Counted from the first letter of the stretch, positions 42,171-50,825 are shown. The stretch: DNA of 64,000 nucleotides from Multivorans sp965116445 (GCA_965116445.1 OZ220688.1:2790001-2854000); one strand, 5' to 3'. Program-made: numbers and translations. Notes: generated from the sequence alone by a model not told the origin.

Positions 42171-43502
42171 CTACGGCCCCGCGCCGACGACGGAACTGTC
42201 CGCCCCGCGGAGTTCCCGGCGCAGCGCGTCGCGGTGCTGCAGGAAGGCGGCGAGAAGAGCATCGGCGAGCGGCGGAACGGGCTCGTTGACCAGGGTGGCG
42301 GGATTGATCCAGCGGCCGTTGCGCTGCACCCGGTAGTCGAGATGGGGGCCGGTTGAGAGGCCGCTCGAACCCACGTAGCCGACCACCTGGCCTTGCTGAA
42401 CGCGACGGCCGCTCCTGATCCCCTCCGCATAGCCGGACAGGTGGAGATAGGACGTCACGTAGCCGTTGGCGTGACGCAGACGGACCATGCGGCCGGCGCC
42501 GCCACGAGAGCCCGCCGAGACCACCGTGCCGTCCGCGGTCGCCTGCACCGCGGTTCCGACCGGCGCGCCGTAGTCGACGCCGTAGTGAGGCATGCGCCGC
42601 TTCAGGATCGGATGGAAGCGATTCAGAGAAAACCGCGACGTGACCCGGGAGTACGGAAGGGGCGAACGGAGGAACTGCCTTCGCAGGGGCTGGCCCTCGC
42701 CATCGTAGTACCGACCGGCGCCTGCCGCCGTAGCCGCCAGGCCAGCCTCGGCCGCCGTCTCTCCGGCGACCTCGTCACCACTGAAACGGTACGCCTCGAC
42801 CCACCGTTCCCGGTTCAGGTACCGGAGCGCGTAAATCGCCGCAATGCCCTCGACCTTGCCGTCGAGCAGCAGCTCGTCGTAGAGGATCTCGAAGCGGTCG
42901 CCAACCCGAAGATCGCGGTTGAAGTCCAGGTCCCACTGAAGCACCCGGGCCATGTTGTACGCCAGGCTCGGGGGACCGCCGGCCCGACGAATCGAAGTCT
43001 CGAGCGGACCCCGAAGTTCGCCGACAACCGACCGCCGCACACGGGCCCGCCGGAAGGGACGGTAGCGACTACTCCACACGCCGTCCGTTCGCTCGGCGAC
43101 AACGACGCCTTGGCCCCGGCGCGGCAGGTTGATGGCGACCAGCTCACCGCCAGGACGGACCAGGGAGAAGACCGGCTCTCGGGCTCGGAGTTTCCTCGGA
43201 TCGAGCACCTCGCTCACCGCCGCCGACGCCTGATACAGCTCGGAGTCGGAGACGCCCGCTCGCTGGAGTACGCGGTCTAGCGTGTCCCCGCGTCGAATGT
43301 GGTTCTCCAGGGGGAACGGCACCTGTTCCAGGACGTTCACGTCCAGGTCAAGGGGCGCGGCAGGCTCCATCACAACGCCGAAGTGCCCGGCGCCGACGAC
43401 CACCTTCCCGGGACGCGGTTGCAGCCCACGCCACCCGGCCAACACGCCCAGACCGACCAGCGCCAAGGCGCCAATCCAGCGTGTAAGTGACTTGAAGTGC
43501 AT
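42171..43502 (-). CDS. M23 family metallopeptidase with LysM-like region (MepM/YebA-like)
   Basis: The 443-residue envelope protein has an N-terminal membrane anchor (RWIGALALVGLGVLAGW), a LysM/OapA-like segment (ENHIRRGDTLDRVLQRAGVS) and a C-terminal LytM domain with RMPHYGVDYGAPVGT (zinc His and Asp), SYLHLSGYAEGI and STGPHLDYRV. The final motif reads HLD rather than HLH, a known variant of the family that alters the third zinc-ligand position. It probably cleaves peptidoglycan cross-links during growth. ATG 43502 starts the gene. Confidence 0.9.
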   Translation of the reverse strand: MHFKSLTRWIGALALVGLGVLAGWRGLQPRPGKVVVGAGHFGVVMEPAAPLDLDVNVLEQVPFPLENHIRRGDTLDRVLQRAGVSDSELYQASAAVSEVLDPRKLRAREPVFSLVRPGGELVAINLPRRGQGVVVAERTDGVWSSRYRPFRRARVRRSVVGELRGPLETSIRRAGGPPSLAYNMARVLQWDLDFNRDLRVGDRFEILYDELLLDGKVEGIAAIYALRYLNRERWVEAYRFSGDEVAGETAAEAGLAATAAGAGRYYDGEGQPLRRQFLRSPLPYSRVTSRFSLNRFHPILKRRMPHYGVDYGAPVGTAVQATADGTVVSAGSRGGAGRMVRLRHANGYVTSYLHLSGYAEGIRSGRRVQQGQVVGYVGSSGLSTGPHLDYRVQRNGRWINPATLVNEPVPPLADALLAAFLQHRDALRRELRGADSSVVGAGP

Positions 43503-43596
43503 GAGTTAGCCAACTCGGCCGGGGCGGCCGAGACGCCTATTCTGCCACGTCAGGGCAACCTGGGTACAGAAGCCGGCTAGCGCGGCAGAAGATCCG

Positions 43597-43696
43597 GAAC
43601 CCGGGTGGCGCGATCCGCGCCACTCGTGAACCAGTTCGTGCACCCGTCAGCGGGCGCACGGATGGCAGCCGACCAGAAGGCCGGCGCACCCAGTTT
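43597..43696. repeat. Double-hairpin intergenic repeat, copy 2
   Basis: This copy keeps GAACCCGGGTGGCGCG, the CCAGT spacer and the B stem with a few substitutions (TTCGTGCACCCG instead of TCCGTGCGCCCG). It shares with copy 3 an extension ending CCGGCGCACCCAGT that copy 1 lacks. It lies in the gap 43503-43744 between the M23 gene and the ECF sigma gene. Confidence 0.8.
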
Positions 43697-43744
43697 CGCT
43701 CCTGCTTGCTGTGCTTGGCACTCCGGAAAGCAACGTGACGGCCG

Positions 43745-44362
43745 TCAGGCAGCATCCTGGCTGGACCGCATCTTTCGGGGCATGCCGGAACGAATGTAGC
43801 CGTGCTCACGCCCGTAGCGGAGCAGGACCGCCTCCAGCTTGCGCCGTCCGCGGTAGAGCCGGCTCATCACCGTTCCGAGTGGGATCTGGAGCCGGTCGGC
43901 GATCTCGCGGTAGGACAGTCCCTGCAGATCCGCCAGCTCGACGGCGATCCGGTAGTCGTCAGGCAGGGCCTCGAGAGCCTTCTTGACGTCCTGGTCCAGG
44001 GCGCCCTCCAGCAGGTCTTCTTCCGGCGTCGTACCCCGGGCGGTCAACGGCGACTCCAGGAGCTTCCACTCAAAGGCGCCCTCGATGTCGTCGAACGAGT
44101 TCTTGAGGGGCTGCCGCTGGCGCTTGCGGTAGCGGTTGATGAACGTGTTCTTGAGGATCTTGAACAGCCAGGCCTTGAAGTTCGTCCCCTCCTGGAACTT
44201 GTCGTAGTACTTGTAAGCCCGAAGATAGGTTTCCTGGATCAGGTCTTCGGCGTCCTGCTTGTTCCGGGACATCCGGTAGGCCGTGCTGTAGAGGCTGTCC
44301 ATGAAGGGCAGCACTTCCGCATCGAAATTCCAACCACCACTGTGATCGGCCATCGCGTTCAT
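43745..44362 (-). CDS. ECF-type RNA polymerase sigma factor
   Basis: The 205-residue protein has region 2 (MDSLYSTAYRMSRNKQDAED, then LIQETYLRAYKYYDKFQEGT) and NFKAWLFKILKNTFINRYRK, a 45-residue linker, and region 4 (LPDDYRIAVELADLQGLSYR, then LQIPLGTVMSRLYRGRRKLE). It resembles the SigE/RpoE-like group common in Acidobacteriota and Deltaproteobacteria. ATG 44362 with GGGGAGG about six bases upstream fixes the start; longer frames upstream have no ribosome site. No anti-sigma gene adjoins it. The basic C-terminus ends SGMPRKMRSSQDAA. Confidence 0.92.
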   Translation of the reverse strand: MNAMADHSGGWNFDAEVLPFMDSLYSTAYRMSRNKQDAEDLIQETYLRAYKYYDKFQEGTNFKAWLFKILKNTFINRYRKRQRQPLKNSFDDIEGAFEWKLLESPLTARGTTPEEDLLEGALDQDVKKALEALPDDYRIAVELADLQGLSYREIADRLQIPLGTVMSRLYRGRRKLEAVLLRYGREHGYIRSGMPRKMRSSQDAA

Positions 44363-44606
44363 CTGTACCTCCCCGCCGCGCATGTTTGGACCGCGGCACC
44401 TTTCGACAGCCAAGGGGCAGCACATTCGATGCCAAGTCCCGCGACAAGAACGAACGGGACGCTTTCTCTATTCCCTGGAAGGGTTTGGGCCGCTCGGCAG
44501 CACACCCGGGCGGGGCGATTCAGAGCCCCACGCCTCAAGTCCTATGCGGCCAAGATGGCCGGTTCGTGCCGGGATTGAGGCGCCTGTCACCAACCGCAGG
44601 CACGCG

Positions 44607-44656
44607 AAACGCCCGCCGGGGGGCTCAGGTCCAGCCCTGACCCCCAGCGGGCGTTA
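44607..44656 (-). terminator. Hairpin terminator downstream of atpE
   Basis: AACGCCCGC at 44608-44616 pairs with GCGGGCGTT at 44647-44655, extended by the G/C-runs and CTCAGG/CCTGA inside. On the minus strand it follows the atpE stop by about 45 bases and ends in a short T-run (GTTTCG). The rest of the 336-base gap 44363-44698 should hold the promoter of the sigma-factor gene; I see no further gene there. Confidence 0.7.
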
Positions 44657-44698
44657 CAGCGTTGGCAAGCGCGGTGCAGCGACGGCTGCGCCGGCCCG

Positions 44699-45025
44699 CT
44701 AACCGCCGATGAACCCTGCTCCGCGGAGTGCGATGACCAGGGCGTAGATGACGACCGACTCCATGAACGCCAGACCGATGAGCAGCATGATCTGGATCCG
44801 GCCGCCGGCTCCCGGATTGCGGGCCAACCCGGCACAGGCCTCGCCAGTCGCACGACCCTGACCGATTGCGCCGCCGGCCGCGGCGATGCCGATTCCGAGG
44901 CCGGCCCCGAGGGCGGCGAGATCAGCGGCGCTGGCGCCCCCCTCACCGTCCTGCGCCATCGCCGGAGCAGCGAACAGGGTGAGGAGCACGGCCACGAGAA
45001 AGACCAGCTTCTTTGACTTGTTCAT
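44699..45025 (-). CDS. atpE: F-type ATP synthase subunit c (with signal-peptide-like extension)
   Basis: The 108-residue proteolipid has two helices joined by the polar loop GLARNPGAGG (residues 67-76). The ion-binding Glu is Glu89 in LAFMESVVIYALVIAL. Gln56 in AIGQGRATG and Ser90 next to Glu89 resemble residues of sodium-binding c-rings, but Val91 replaces the Thr found in those. The N-terminal 24 residues (KKLVFLVAVLLTLFAAPAMAQ) form an extra signal-peptide-like segment absent from most bacteria. The gene follows atpB by 16 bases and ends in a hairpin terminator. F1 genes are not in this window. Confidence 0.95.
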   Translation of the reverse strand: MNKSKKLVFLVAVLLTLFAAPAMAQDGEGGASAADLAALGAGLGIGIAAAGGAIGQGRATGEACAGLARNPGAGGRIQIMLLIGLAFMESVVIYALVIALRGAGFIGG

Positions 45026-45041
45026 TTTCCTGAAAGTCCCC

Positions 45042-45764
45042 TTAGTGTGCCGACGCCTCTGCCTCGGCGATGTAAACGGTGGTCAACATGATGAAGATGA
45101 ACGTCTGAAGAGTCGCGCCCAGCAGACCCAACGCCATGATCGGCATCGGAACGGCCAGCGGGATCAGACCGAAGACGACGGACGCCGCGAGATGCTCCCC
45201 GAAGATGTTCCCGAACAGGCGCATGCCCAAGGACAGCACGCGGGCGGCATGCGTGATGATCTCGAGCGGGATGAAGAGCGGCGCAAGAAAGATGAGAGGG
45301 CCCGCGAAGTGCTTGAAGTACCGCAGCCCGTTCCGGCGCAGGCCGAACAGGTGGTACAGCACGCAGGCCGTGATCGAGAGCGCGAAGGTCACGTTCACGT
45401 TCTGGGTCGGGGGCTGCAGGAAGAACAGCGACCCGGACAGGTTGCTCACGAAGATGAAGAAGGCGAACGAGGCGATCAGAGGCAGGTGCCGTGAACCGCC
45501 CTCACCGATCGTCTCCTCGAGCAGGTTGCGCATCCACGACAAGACCAGCTCGATGAGCTGCTGCAACTTGCCGGGATCGTCCTTTCTCAGGCCGCGTGAC
45601 ACGGTCACGCCGAGCGTCGTGACAACGGCGAAGACGAACAGGGCCATCACCACGTGATCCGGCACGTCTTGAGGCAGGTTCTCCTCAGCCCCTACAAGCT
45701 CCACGCCCCTCTGCCAGGCGGCATTGACGGGGCTGTAGAGGATGGAATGTTCTCCGGCGGCCAT
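45042..45764 (-). CDS. atpB: F-type ATP synthase subunit a
   Basis: The 240-residue membrane protein of the F0 stator channel has the essential Arg in LSLGMRLFGNIFGEH and a C-terminal helix with LGATLQTFIFIMLTTVYIAEA. IPLEIITHAARVLS and the FVSNLSGSLFF segment are also typical. Ion translocation occurs between this subunit and the c-ring. It sits between the AtpI-like gene and atpE, the usual order of an F0 operon. Confidence 0.95.
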   Translation of the reverse strand: MAAGEHSILYSPVNAAWQRGVELVGAEENLPQDVPDHVVMALFVFAVVTTLGVTVSRGLRKDDPGKLQQLIELVLSWMRNLLEETIGEGGSRHLPLIASFAFFIFVSNLSGSLFFLQPPTQNVNVTFALSITACVLYHLFGLRRNGLRYFKHFAGPLIFLAPLFIPLEIITHAARVLSLGMRLFGNIFGEHLAASVVFGLIPLAVPMPIMALGLLGATLQTFIFIMLTTVYIAEAEASAH

Positions 45765-45890
45765 GACGATGGAAGCGACTCAGGAAGTGAGGGAGGAGGA
45801 AACCGTTGCTTGAACGGGCAGGGTTGATCGTACGCGGGGGCTGGCTTCGATCAGTCTTGAGGGAATCGTGCGTCCAGGCGAGTCGTCAGG

Positions 45891-46352
45891 CTACCGAACG
45901 GGCGCCAACCGGTCCGCCAGCTCCGAGATCAGCAGCGCCAGCGGCACGACCGAGAAACCCAAGATCAGCGCGATGAACTCCCTTGACCCCACCAGAAGGG
46001 CCGCAACGATGAAAGCGCTCAACAACGAATAGCGGAGAACGATGAACAGGATGTTTTTGGCACCAAGGCGCCCGTCGACGCGAGGCTCCAACGCGCGAAC
46101 CTGCATCTCCAGGCCGCGGAAGCTGAAACTACTGACGAGCCCCGCGGCTGTCAAGGTCAGGGCGGCACTCAGACTCCAGACCAGCGCCAGTGCACCCGCC
46201 ACGACGGTCACCACCAGCGAGCACCGCAGGACGCGCCTCGACATGACAGCAAGTTCATCCTCGCTGCCGCCCCGTCCGCCGAAGAACCGGGTCAGACCTG
46301 CGTGTTCCGGGCGCCCTGCCCCGTCCCCTGCTTCACCGCCCGTCCGACTCAT
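45891..46352 (-). CDS. atpI: AtpI-like membrane protein (ATP synthase subunit I)
   Basis: The protein is about 153 residues with four hydrophobic segments (VLRCSLVVTVVAGALALVW, ALTLTAAGLVSSFSF, FIVLRYSLLSAFIVAALLV and FIALILGFSVVPLALLISEL at reduced length). Position just before atpB and this four-helix pattern match AtpI/UncI, which helps c-ring assembly or magnesium handling. Sequence conservation in the family is low, so the call rests on context. ATG 46352 with GAGGAAG six bases upstream overlaps the atpZ gene by 20 bases. Confidence 0.7.
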   Translation of the reverse strand: MSRTGGEAGDGAGRPEHAGLTRFFGGRGGSEDELAVMSRRVLRCSLVVTVVAGALALVWSLSAALTLTAAGLVSSFSFRGLEMQVRALEPRVDGRLGAKNILFIVLRYSLLSAFIVAALLVGSREFIALILGFSVVPLALLISELADRLAPVR

Positions 46353-46563
46353 CGTCTTCCTCGTCGGCATTCAGGCGCTGAACCACCTGGTACACGTTGT
46401 AGAAGCCTGCCACGACGCCGAAGAGCCCTCCGATCAGGGCTCCGGCATTCGCCGCGTCGAACCAGCCTCCGATCGCCCTGCCGGCCAGGAAGCCGAGCGC
46501 CGAGGCGACCGGGAACACAAGGCCAATGGTGGCGACATCGAGCAGGCGGCGCGGCAGGCGCAT
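46333..46563 (-). CDS. atpZ: AtpZ/AtpI family small membrane protein
   Basis: The 76-residue protein has two helices, with the family signature LGFLAGRAIGGWFDA and ALIGGLFGVVAGFYNVYQVV and an acidic tail (ADEEDDESDG). AtpZ often precedes AtpI and forms a magnesium or calcium channel complex with it in Bacillus. ATG 46563 fits the family length; the frame is open further upstream inside the cobalamin gene but is not homologous there. Confidence 0.82.
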   Translation of the reverse strand: MRLPRRLLDVATIGLVFPVASALGFLAGRAIGGWFDAANAGALIGGLFGVVAGFYNVYQVVQRLNADEEDDESDGR

Positions 46564-46589
46564 TCCAGGCACGTCCCGGCGGAACGCCG

Positions 46590-47150
46590 CTACGCCCTCG
46601 AGTCCCACAGCACATCGGCCTCGCCACGCATCCGGTTCTCGTAGCGGGCCATCACGAACAGGGCGTCCGAGAGTCTGTTGACGTAGGTCAGGGCCGGAGC
46701 GCCGACCGTTTCCGTGGCCGCAAGGGTCACCAGGCGCCGTTCCGCACGCCGGCAGATCGTACGCGCCAGGTGCAGGGAGGCGGCCGCCGGGCAGCCGCCG
46801 GGCAACACGAAGTTCTCCAGTGGCTCCAAGTCCTCCTGCAGCGCGTCGATCGTCTTCTCCAGGCCGCGAACGTGTCGCTCCTCGATGCGCGGAACCGGCG
46901 GAGCGTCGCCATCCGCGGGCACACAGAGATCCGAACCGAGGTGGAACAACTCCTGCTGCACACGGCCCAGACAACCCCGCACTCGGGTCGAGACGCCGGC
47001 AGCGACGGCTACGCCAACGGCCGAGTTCAGCTCGTCGACCGCTCCATACGCCTCGACGCGGGCAGAGTCCTTGCGAACCCGAGCCCGAATGCCCAGACCG
47101 GTCGTGCCGTCATCGCCGGTCCGTGTGTAAACGCGCGTGATCCGCGGCAA
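46590..47150 (-). CDS. Cob(I)yrinic acid a,c-diamide adenosyltransferase, PduO type
   Basis: The 186-residue protein transfers an adenosyl group from ATP to cob(I)alamin. Signatures are ITRVYTRTGDDGTTGL (ATP binding), EAYGAVDELNSAVG, ICRRAERRLVTL and YVNRLSDALFVMARYEN. It suggests use of adenosylcobalamin-dependent enzymes in this organism. The start is TTG 47150, with weak ribosome-site support. It is co-directional with and 26 bases from atpZ. Confidence 0.93.
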   Translation of the reverse strand: MPRITRVYTRTGDDGTTGLGIRARVRKDSARVEAYGAVDELNSAVGVAVAAGVSTRVRGCLGRVQQELFHLGSDLCVPADGDAPPVPRIEERHVRGLEKTIDALQEDLEPLENFVLPGGCPAAASLHLARTICRRAERRLVTLAATETVGAPALTYVNRLSDALFVMARYENRMRGEADVLWDSRA

Positions 47151-47173
47151 GGGGGTGCCAGCCTGTGACGGCG

Positions 47174-47734
47174 CTAGACGTCGTCCCGAATCGCGCCTTC
47201 GACCGGGCTGCTGGCGCCCTCGGTGTAGATGCCGCCGGTGAGTTCGAAGGACTCGACAGCGCGCTCACGCAGACGCTCAAGGGCCTCGTCGAAGTTGTCC
47301 GGACTCATCTCCTCATCGCAGAAGGAGCAGCAGCTCTCCCACGTGAAGCCGAGGCCGTCCACCTGCTTGCGGCCGCCCGGCGTCACCTCGTCGGTGATCG
47401 GACACCAGATCGTACTCATCGCGAGCATGAAATTGCTGACGTACCGCTCTTCCGTCGCCTTGGCCGCATGTGCGTCGGGATCGCCGTCGAAGGCCACCTT
47501 GACACCCGCCTCGCTGCCTCGGTACTCCACGCCGCCATGGGTCCAGGTCTCACCGTCGGCCGCGGAGGGCACGAGCTTGACCGGGCAGAGGTCGGTCGAC
47601 TTGACCGCCTCGGGGATCTTCACCTTGGCGAGATCGACCGCGTCCGGCGGCAACTGGGCACCGATGGGCGCCACCCAGAGGAGCGCCACCAGGAGCGCAG
47701 TGAGACGAACAACAGAAACGAGCTTGATCGGCAT
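47174..47734 (-). CDS. Secreted Cys-rich protein with YHS-like metal-binding motifs
   Basis: The 186-residue protein has a signal peptide (VVRLTALLVALLWVAPIGAQ). Two segments look like YHS/TRASH-type units: STDLCPVKLVPSAADGETW with EYRGSEAGVKVAF, and STIWCPITDEVTPGG with FTWESCCSFCDEEM. The CPxT and CCxxC arrangement is typical of copper or heavy-metal binding in YHS domains. The family is unnamed to me. ATG 47734 follows GGAGGG. The gap 47735-48046 downstream of its start contains double-hairpin repeat copy 3. Confidence 0.65.
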   Translation of the reverse strand: MPIKLVSVVRLTALLVALLWVAPIGAQLPPDAVDLAKVKIPEAVKSTDLCPVKLVPSAADGETWTHGGVEYRGSEAGVKVAFDGDPDAHAAKATEERYVSNFMLAMSTIWCPITDEVTPGGRKQVDGLGFTWESCCSFCDEEMSPDNFDEALERLRERAVESFELTGGIYTEGASSPVEGAIRDDV

Positions 47735-47910
47735 GGAATGTGTCCCTCCGCCATGCTGAGAGTCGAGATGAAGGCGCCGGCCACCGGCGCACGCTACGTC
47801 AAACAGGACGCGGCAGTATAGCAACGTCCCAGGGTATGGCGACGAAGCTCACGGCGGACTCCCCAATCCGCGGAACGCGGCTACAGGGCTTGCGCGCCGG
47901 ATGCCGCCCA

Positions 47911-48000
47911 GAACCCGGGTGGCGCGGACCCGCGCCACCCGCGAACCAGTCCGTGCGCCCGTCTGCGGGCGTACGCATGGCAGGCCGGCGCACCCAGTCT
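47911..48000. repeat. Double-hairpin intergenic repeat, copy 3
   Basis: This copy reads GAACCCGGGTGGCGCG, CGCGCCACCC, then CCGTGCGCCCG with the partner arm degraded by two changes, and ends with the CCGGCGCACCCAGT extension shared with copy 2. It lies 47 bases upstream of the GWxTD/VWFA gene, so it may affect expression of that gene's leader. Confidence 0.82.
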
Positions 48001-48046
48001 CAGGGAGGCTGGTACGCTGTCCCGCCGTGACCCGATCCGCGGCAGC

Positions 48047-50590
48047 ATGATGCGCCACCGGCTTCGAAGCCGACTGAACGGCTTCATCGTGGCGGGCATC
48101 CTTGGCGGCGTTGGAGGCGGGGCCGTCCTGGCCGCGGCAGCTCGGGCGCAGGAAGCCCAGGGGAAGGACGGCGCCCCGGCGGCGGTCCAGGCCTCCGCAA
48201 GCGACGGCCTCGACAAACGTCACGCCGAGTGGCTCGCCGAGGTCAGGACCATCATGACCCCGGAAGAACGGGAAGTCTTCCTGCGGCTGACAAGGGACTA
48301 CCAGCGCGACGCGTTCGTGCGGAAGTTCTGGCAGGTCCGCGACCCGGTTCCGAAGACCGGTCGCAACGAAATGCGCGAGCGCTGGGATGAACGCGTGGCC
48401 TACGCACGTTCCAACTACGGCGGCCTGACCGACGCCCGCTCGCAGGTGCTGCTCATTCACGGCGAACCGCACCGCATCATCCAGGTCCGATGCACTACAA
48501 CGAGGATCCCGGCCGAGATCTGGATCTACCAGGGCAGCGACCGTGTGCGGTTCCGCTTCCTGTTGATCTTCGCACGCGCCCGGGGCCTGGGCGAGGCCCG
48601 CGTCTGGGTGCCGGGCCGCGGCGACATTCGCGGACTCGTCGAGGGGGCGAAGGCCTGTATCAACGGCCACCTCCTGGAGGATGTCGTTGCCCAAGTGCGC
48701 AGCCTGGGCGGCGACTACTCGAGTCAGCTGGCGCGGGTGCTGTCCAGACCCCGGCCACGCAACGAGGAGTGGGTGGCGGCCTTTGCCGCCGCCTCCACCG
48801 ATCTGCCTCTCGGCGCGCCACTGTTCCATGCGGAGGTCGAGTACGACTTCCTGGGCCGCTTTCAGAGCCGTACCGTGGTCCAGGGCCGCATCAACGTGGA
48901 CCCTTCGGCGATAGAAGTTGGCGAGTTCGCCGGCTATCGATCGCGCGACCTCGTGCTGGTCGGCGAAGTCGTCAGGGACCAGGAGCTTTTCGAGTCGTTC
49001 CGATACAAGTTCGGCTTCCCGACCGCTGAAGGTCAGGTCTCCGACCTCGGACACAGCCTGCTCCTGCCTTTTCAACGCTACCTGCGCCCAGGGGCGTATC
49101 GGCTCATCCTGCGCCTCGAGGACGTCAACGGCGGCGGATTCTTCCGCGGAGAAGGGGATGTCGCCGTACCCAGGCTGTCCCACCGCGCCCCACTCCCCAG
49201 GTCCGATGCCGAAGGCGAGCGTCTGCTGGCCGAAGCGGCCAGCAGCGTGGGTTCCGAATCGGTCCGGATCCGGCTTCTCAAGCCTGCGGGCGAGATTCTC
49301 TCCGGCCTGGTGCGCTTCGACGCGGTCGTCGAGGGCGAGGGAGTCTCCGCTGTCTCTTTCGTGCTCGACGACGCCCAGGTCCTGAGGAAGACACACCCGC
49401 CCTTCAGCGTCGAGCTCGATCTCGGCGACTTTCCGCGGCCCCGCACTCTACGAGTCGAAGGAGTAGGTGACGAGGGCGATCTGCTTGCCTGGGACGAACT
49501 CGCGATCAACGCCGGCGAACACAGCTTCAGCGTCCGGCTGATCGAGCCGCACCGGGGCGAACGCTACGTCTCGAGCCTGCGGGCGCGAGCGGATGTCGAC
49601 GTGCCGGAAGGGGCGACGCTGAACCGGCTCGAGTTCTACCTTAACGAGGATCTCACGTCGACGCTGTACCAGGAGCCCTTCGTCCAGCCGATTCAGATTC
49701 CCGCGGGCACGGGCGTCTCCTACGTGCGCGCCGTGGCGCACCTGAGAGACGGCAACACGGCCGAGGATCTCGTGTTCATCAACTCGCCGTCCGACATCGA
49801 GCAGATCGAGGTTCAGTTCGTCGAGCTCTTCATCTCGGTCACAGACCGCCGGGGACGCCCAATCGACGGCTTGGCACAAGGGGACTTCACCGTCTTCGAG
49901 GACGGCCAGCTTCAGACCGTCAGCCGTTTCGAGCGCGTGCTCGACCTGCCGATACATGTCGGCGTCCTGATCGACAACTCCGCCTCGATGCGCAACTCCC
50001 TCGACATCACCCGGCGGGCAGCGCTCCGTTTCTTCGAACAGGCGGTGACGCCGCGAGACCGGGCGGCCGTCATCACGTTCAACCGTTTTCCGCAACTGGC
50101 AGTCCGGCTCACCAACGACCTGAGAGAACTGGGAAGCGGTCTGGCCGGTCTGGTGGCCGAAGGTCAGACTGCTCTCTACGACAGTCTCATCTTCAGCCTC
50201 TACCACTTCGCCGGCGTTACCGGTCAGCGGGCGATCCTCCTGCTCTCCGACGGCAAGGACGAGGTTTCGCGTTTCTCCTTCGAGGACACGCTCGAGTACG
50301 CCCGCCGCGCCGGTGTGACCATCTACGCGGTCGGCCTGGGAATCGACGAGGCGGGCGCCAGGCGCCGGCTGGACCGGCTGAGCACGCAGACGGGCGGCAA
50401 GACCTACTTCGTTCGCGACCCGGCCTCCCTCGACGAGATCTACTCCAACGTCCAGCGCGAACTTCGGTCCCAGTACTTCCTAACTTACCAATCCAGCAGC
50501 ACACGCGACGACGACGGCTTCAGGCGCATCAAGGTCGACGTTCGCAAGCCGAACGCCTCCGCAAACACGATGAGCGGCTACTACCCCTAA
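48047..50590 (+). CDS. GWxTD-domain and VWFA-related secreted protein
   Basis: The 847-residue exported protein opens with a hydrophobic signal (NGFIVAGILGGVGGGAVLAA). Residues about 60-210 are the GWxTD domain (MTPEEREVFLRLTRDYQRDA, FVRKFWQVRDP, EMRERWDERVAYA). Beta-rich domains fill the middle. The C-terminus (from about residue 585) is the VWFA-related domain with MIDAS VLIDNSASM, then RDRAAVITFN, LSDGKDEVSRFSFEDTLE and TGGKTYFVRDP. The VWFA-related domain is abundant in Acidobacteriota. It probably binds protein or surface ligands in a metal-dependent way. ATG 48047 or 48050 starts the gene. Confidence 0.9.
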   Translation: MMRHRLRSRLNGFIVAGILGGVGGGAVLAAAARAQEAQGKDGAPAAVQASASDGLDKRHAEWLAEVRTIMTPEEREVFLRLTRDYQRDAFVRKFWQVRDPVPKTGRNEMRERWDERVAYARSNYGGLTDARSQVLLIHGEPHRIIQVRCTTTRIPAEIWIYQGSDRVRFRFLLIFARARGLGEARVWVPGRGDIRGLVEGAKACINGHLLEDVVAQVRSLGGDYSSQLARVLSRPRPRNEEWVAAFAAASTDLPLGAPLFHAEVEYDFLGRFQSRTVVQGRINVDPSAIEVGEFAGYRSRDLVLVGEVVRDQELFESFRYKFGFPTAEGQVSDLGHSLLLPFQRYLRPGAYRLILRLEDVNGGGFFRGEGDVAVPRLSHRAPLPRSDAEGERLLAEAASSVGSESVRIRLLKPAGEILSGLVRFDAVVEGEGVSAVSFVLDDAQVLRKTHPPFSVELDLGDFPRPRTLRVEGVGDEGDLLAWDELAINAGEHSFSVRLIEPHRGERYVSSLRARADVDVPEGATLNRLEFYLNEDLTSTLYQEPFVQPIQIPAGTGVSYVRAVAHLRDGNTAEDLVFINSPSDIEQIEVQFVELFISVTDRRGRPIDGLAQGDFTVFEDGQLQTVSRFERVLDLPIHVGVLIDNSASMRNSLDITRRAALRFFEQAVTPRDRAAVITFNRFPQLAVRLTNDLRELGSGLAGLVAEGQTALYDSLIFSLYHFAGVTGQRAILLLSDGKDEVSRFSFEDTLEYARRAGVTIYAVGLGIDEAGARRRLDRLSTQTGGKTYFVRDPASLDEIYSNVQRELRSQYFLTYQSSSTRDDDGFRRIKVDVRKPNASANTMSGYYP

Positions 50591-50664
50591 GCCAACCAGA
50601 CCCAAGCTGGACCACTCACCCTCGCTCTTTCGGGAAGCACAAAGCCGTCCGGGCCGTCTGAACG

Positions 50665-50701
50665 AAAAAGGCCCCCGGCGGGTGTGAACCCACCGGGGGC
50701 C
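50665..50701 (-). terminator. Intrinsic terminator of the rRNA operon
   Basis: On the minus strand, GGCCCCCGGTGGG pairs with CCCGCCGGGGGCC around a short loop and is followed by TTTTT. It lies eight bases beyond the 5S 3' end. It is the strongest terminator in the window. Confidence 0.92.
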
Positions 50702-50708
50702 AGAAGGA

Positions 50709-50825
50709 TCCCGGCGACGACCTACTCTCCCACACCGTCGCCGGTGCAGTACCATCGGCGCTGCGGGGCTTAACTGCCGTGTTCGGAATGGGAACGGGTG
50801 TTTCCCCCGCGCTACGGCCACCGGA
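50709..50825 (-). rRNA. rrf: 5S ribosomal RNA
   Basis: About 117 bases, with typical 5S segments on the minus strand: TCCGGTGGCCGTAGCG at the 5' end, CCCGTTCCCATTCCGAACAC in the loop region, and GAGTAGGTCGTCGCCGGGA at the 3' end, which pairs with the 5' end. It follows 23S by about 140 bases. Confidence 0.93.
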
